DNA of 51,194 nt from Synergistaceae bacterium (GTDB lineage Bacteria > Synergistota > Synergistia > Synergistales > Synergistaceae): positions 1 to 51,194 of the forward strand of contig JAIRNC010000127.1 in the NCBI GenBank assembly GCA_031258255.1, written 5' to 3'. Under the pieces are notes generated by a model, which was not told the DNA's origin, did no database searches, and was given only the letters and a program-made list of their open reading frames with translations. Position numbers and translations under genes: made by a program. Positions 48,960 through 51,194 of the stretch are shown piece after piece. Positions within the stretch are counted from its first letter, which is position 1; every line of letters begins with the position of its first letter.

Positions 48960-50600
48960 ATGACGATTTCAGATCTCGCAGGTCATGAGGCGCCAAAGGA
49001 GATGCTGGTGAACGTTCCGCGCCTGGTCTCCGCGTATTACACGGAATCGCCCGACCCGGGAGACCCGGGGCAGGCCGTGTCCTTCGGGACGTCAGGGCAC
49101 CGGGGCTCATCGCTCAAGGGCAGCTTTACCGAGACCCACATTCTGGCGATCTGCCAGGCCGTAGCGGAGCTGAGGAAGGAGGCCGGGATCACAGGCCCTC
49201 TTTTCATCGGGATGGACACCCACGCCCTCTCCGAGCCGGCGCTGCGCACGGCCATCGAAGTGTTGGCGGCAAACGACGTCGAGCTCAGGATACAGGAGGG
49301 TTTCGGCTACACGCCCACGCCGGTGATCTCCCACGCCATAATCTGCTGGAACGCGAGCCACCCTGGCGCATCGGCTGATGGGATCGTCATAACGCCGTCC
49401 CACAACCCGCCGGAGGACGGCGGCATAAAGTACAACCCGCCGGGCGGCGGACCGGCGTCCCCGGAAATCACCGGGAAAATCCAGAAGCGCGCGAACGAGC
49501 TGATCGCTAAAAAGTGCCTGGGCACAAAGCGCATCCCGCTGGAGAAGGCCCTCTCCAGGGACACGACGCAGTTCTTTGACTATGTGATCCCATACGTCCG
49601 CGACCTCGCGAGCGTGGTGGACATGAAGTCCATAGCCAGCGCCCGCATCCGCATAGGCGTGGATCCCATGGGCGGCTCCGGCGTCGCATTCTGGGCGCCA
49701 ATCGCCGATATGTACGGCCTCGACCTGCACTTGATCAACAAGTACGTAGACCCCACGTTCTCGTTCATGACGCTGGACTGGGACGGGAAAATCCGCATGG
49801 ACTGCTCGTCCAGGTACGCAATGGCGGGCTTGCTGCGGCACAAGGACATGTACGGCATAGCGTTCGGCAACGACACGGACTACGACAGGCACGGCATAGT
49901 GACGGACGAAGGGCTGATGGACCCGAACGCCTACCTGGCGGTCGCGTCTCACTACCTGATGACGCACAGGAAAGGATGGAAGCCATCCGTCAGAATCGGC
50001 AAGACGCTCGTATCCAGCTCAATCATAGACAGGTCGGCTGAGTCCATAGGCCGGGAGGTCTGCGAGGTCCCGGTGGGATTCAAGTGGTTCGTGGACGGGC
50101 TCTTGGACGGCACGTTCGGCTTCGTGGGCGAGGAAAGCGCCGGGGCTTCGTTCCTGCGGGCTGACGGCACGACGTGGACGACCGACAAGGACGGCTTCGT
50201 GATGGACCTCCTCGCGGCAGAGATACTGGCAAAGACGGACAAGTCGCCGCCCCGGCACTACAGGGATCTCACGGCGAAGTTCGGCAAGCCCTTCTACGAG
50301 CGCATCGACGCGCCGGCCACGCCGGAGCAGAAGGCGAGGCTAAAGAAGCTATCGCCGTCAGACGTAAAGGCTCAGTCGCTCGCCGGCGAGAAGATCACGG
50401 CGCTTTTGACCAAAGCGCCAGGCAACGGACAGCCGATAGACGGCCTCAAGGCCGTGACTCCGAACGGCTGGTTCGCCGCGCGCCCGTCCGGCACAGAGGA
50501 CGTGTACAAGATATACGCGGAGAGCTTCAAGAGCCCCGAACACCTGCGCGGGATTCAGGAAGAAGCCCGCGAAATAGTCTCGGCCGCGATAAAGCGCTGA
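48960..50600 (+). CDS. pgm: Phosphoglucomutase (alpha-D-phosphohexomutase family)
   Basis: 546 residues from the ATG at 48960, equal in length to the E. coli Pgm. The phosphoserine loop is [15 protein letters not shown], the metal loop is NDTDYDRHG, the sugar-binding loop is GEESAGASF and the phosphate-binding loop is [11 protein letters not shown]. It interconverts glucose 1-phosphate and 6-phosphate. GGGAGG lies 9 bases upstream. The frame extends 21 codons further into the repeat element (to 48897), but that part is element-derived and there is no reason to include it. Confidence 0.95.
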   Translation: MTISDLAGHEAPKEMLVNVPRLVSAYYTESPDPGDPGQAVSFGTSGHRGSSLKGSFTETHILAICQAVAELRKEAGITGPLFIGMDTHALSEPALRTAIEVLAANDVELRIQEGFGYTPTPVISHAIICWNASHPGASADGIVITPSHNPPEDGGIKYNPPGGGPASPEITGKIQKRANELIAKKCLGTKRIPLEKALSRDTTQFFDYVIPYVRDLASVVDMKSIASARIRIGVDPMGGSGVAFWAPIADMYGLDLHLINKYVDPTFSFMTLDWDGKIRMDCSSRYAMAGLLRHKDMYGIAFGNDTDYDRHGIVTDEGLMDPNAYLAVASHYLMTHRKGWKPSVRIGKTLVSSSIIDRSAESIGREVCEVPVGFKWFVDGLLDGTFGFVGEESAGASFLRADGTTWTTDKDGFVMDLLAAEILAKTDKSPPRHYRDLTAKFGKPFYERIDAPATPEQKARLKKLSPSDVKAQSLAGEKITALLTKAPGNGQPIDGLKAVTPNGWFAARPSGTEDVYKIYAESFKSPEHLRGIQEEAREIVSAAIKR

Positions 50601-50659
50601 AGTCACGGCGGGACCTCGGAATCGGCCTCGCGCAACGCCGGGGTGCCGCCGGCGCGGGA

Positions 50660-51194
50660 TCACGGCATCGGGAACAGTTCGACCGGCTCTTTGATTTCGA
50701 CGTCGAGAGCGCGTTTTATGAAAAGACCCTCCGAATGAAGGTCGAGTACGCGCTGGGCCCCGTTTTCCTTCAGCGTGACCTTGGGCTGGAGAAGATTGCC
50801 CGCCGTGACGGCGGCCACGCGCGCGACGCGTCCGTCCGACAGTTCGACTATCGCGCCGGGCGGGTATATTCCCATCCCGGCAAGGAAAATTTTGCATATA
50901 TCCGGGTCGAATTCCGTCTCGTTCGCGCTCATTATGAAATTGAACGACATCTTGCTCGACACCGCGTCTTTGTACACCCTTGGCGACGTCATGGCGTCGA
51001 AGGTGTCCGCCACCGCGAGGACGCGGCCCAGAATCGGTATCCGCGTCCCCACGAGCCCCCTGTCGTATCCCGAACCGTCGTATCTTTCGTGGTGAGAGGC
51101 TATGCCGTCGAGGATATCCTTGTCGTTCACCCCGGAGAGCTTGCAGATGGAGACGCTTTCCCTGACATGGTTTCTCATTATGACCGTTTCCTCG
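50660..51194 (-). CDS. HD-GYP-domain protein, C-terminal part (cut by window edge)
   Basis: The frame is open to the right edge (EETVIMRNHVRESV reads through 51178). The HD-GYP core is clear: HHERYDGSGYDRGLVGTRIPILGRVLAVADTFDAMTSPRVYK. The domain hydrolyses c-di-GMP. The C-terminal 60 residues (PPGAIVELSDGRVARVAAVT and LQPKVTLKENG) form a small beta-rich extension seen in some HD-GYP proteins. The N-terminus and the HD metal residues lie outside the window. It converges with pgm. Confidence 0.85.
   Translation of the reverse strand, partial: EETVIMRNHVRESVSICKLSGVNDKDILDGIASHHERYDGSGYDRGLVGTRIPILGRVLAVADTFDAMTSPRVYKDAVSSKMSFNFIMSANETEFDPDICKIFLAGMGIYPPGAIVELSDGRVARVAAVTAGNLLQPKVTLKENGAQRVLDLHSEGLFIKRALDVEIKEPVELFPMP

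Noticed and set aside
48770-48988. A 72-residue plus frame within element copy B
   Set aside because: It is encoded by the repeat element; it has no proper start signal and runs into pgm in another frame. It is described under the element instead.

Overview
The window reads as a GC-rich chromosomal segment of a Synergistota bacterium (Synergistaceae-like). The best marker is a 950-residue secreted protein (20738-23590, minus) ending in a Cys/Gly-rich motif, a hydrophobic helix and an Arg cluster, the layout of the Synerg-CTERM sorting signal. A free citrate lyase cluster, BMP-type nucleoside uptake, bacteriohemerythrin and an archaeal/Thermotoga-type AhcY with MtaD fit an anaerobic, amino-acid-using lifestyle. 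The genus cannot be fixed from sequence alone.

Layout. 1-2213 (minus): ychF, a ROK kinase and the first 59 codons of a dGTPase cut by the left edge. 2299-6650 (plus): a PAS/degenerate-GGDEF membrane protein, nitroreductase, YbaK deacylase, two small membrane proteins and a hemerythrin-CheX fusion. 6662-8534 (minus): hflK-hflC. 8768-12468 (plus): an NCS1 permease with a hybrid histidine kinase. 12469-17325 (minus): a complete BMP-type nucleoside ABC importer. 17595-24025: nitronate monooxygenase, SYLF protein, a secreted unknown, ThpR, the Synerg-CTERM surface protein and a small antitoxin-like protein. 24251-26941: alaS. 27123-29664: ahcY-mtaD. 29657-36819: histidine biosynthesis, with hisZ-hisG-hisB-hisA-hisIE on minus and a HAD phosphatase, hisC and a prolyl-tRNA-synthetase-like protein diverging on plus. 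hisD, hisH and hisF are not here. 36821-40715: a regulator with a dead receiver domain, an M24 peptidase and recQ. 40872-46678: a MalT-like LuxR regulator diverging from citD-citE-citF. 46648-51194: lysA, a Sir2 deacetylase, phosphoglucomutase and a HD-GYP protein cut by the right edge.

The most unusual signals are genetic-plasticity elements. (1) The Synerg-CTERM surface gene has a (GCTT)7 tetranucleotide tract just inside its probable 5' coding end. A promoter and ATG lie upstream, and in the sequenced state that ATG frame runs into a stop immediately after the tract; one added unit joins it to the large ORF. This is the layout of a phase-variable contingency locus. (2) A palindromic element of about 184 bp occurs twice in opposite orientations. 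One copy sits in frame inside the 5' end of the luxR gene and adds about 62 residues; the other separates sir2 from pgm. Both copies keep the same open frame, and their central hairpins differ by a compensatory base-pair change. A lone element end lies near 17451.

Other points: AhcY carries Glu and Lys where canonical adenosylhomocysteinases have Thr and Glu, and it is coupled to the deaminase MtaD, which suggests recycling through S-inosylhomocysteine. The his-linked ProRS-like gene contains a perfect 18-bp inverted repeat. A perfect homopyrimidine mirror repeat lies upstream of hflK.
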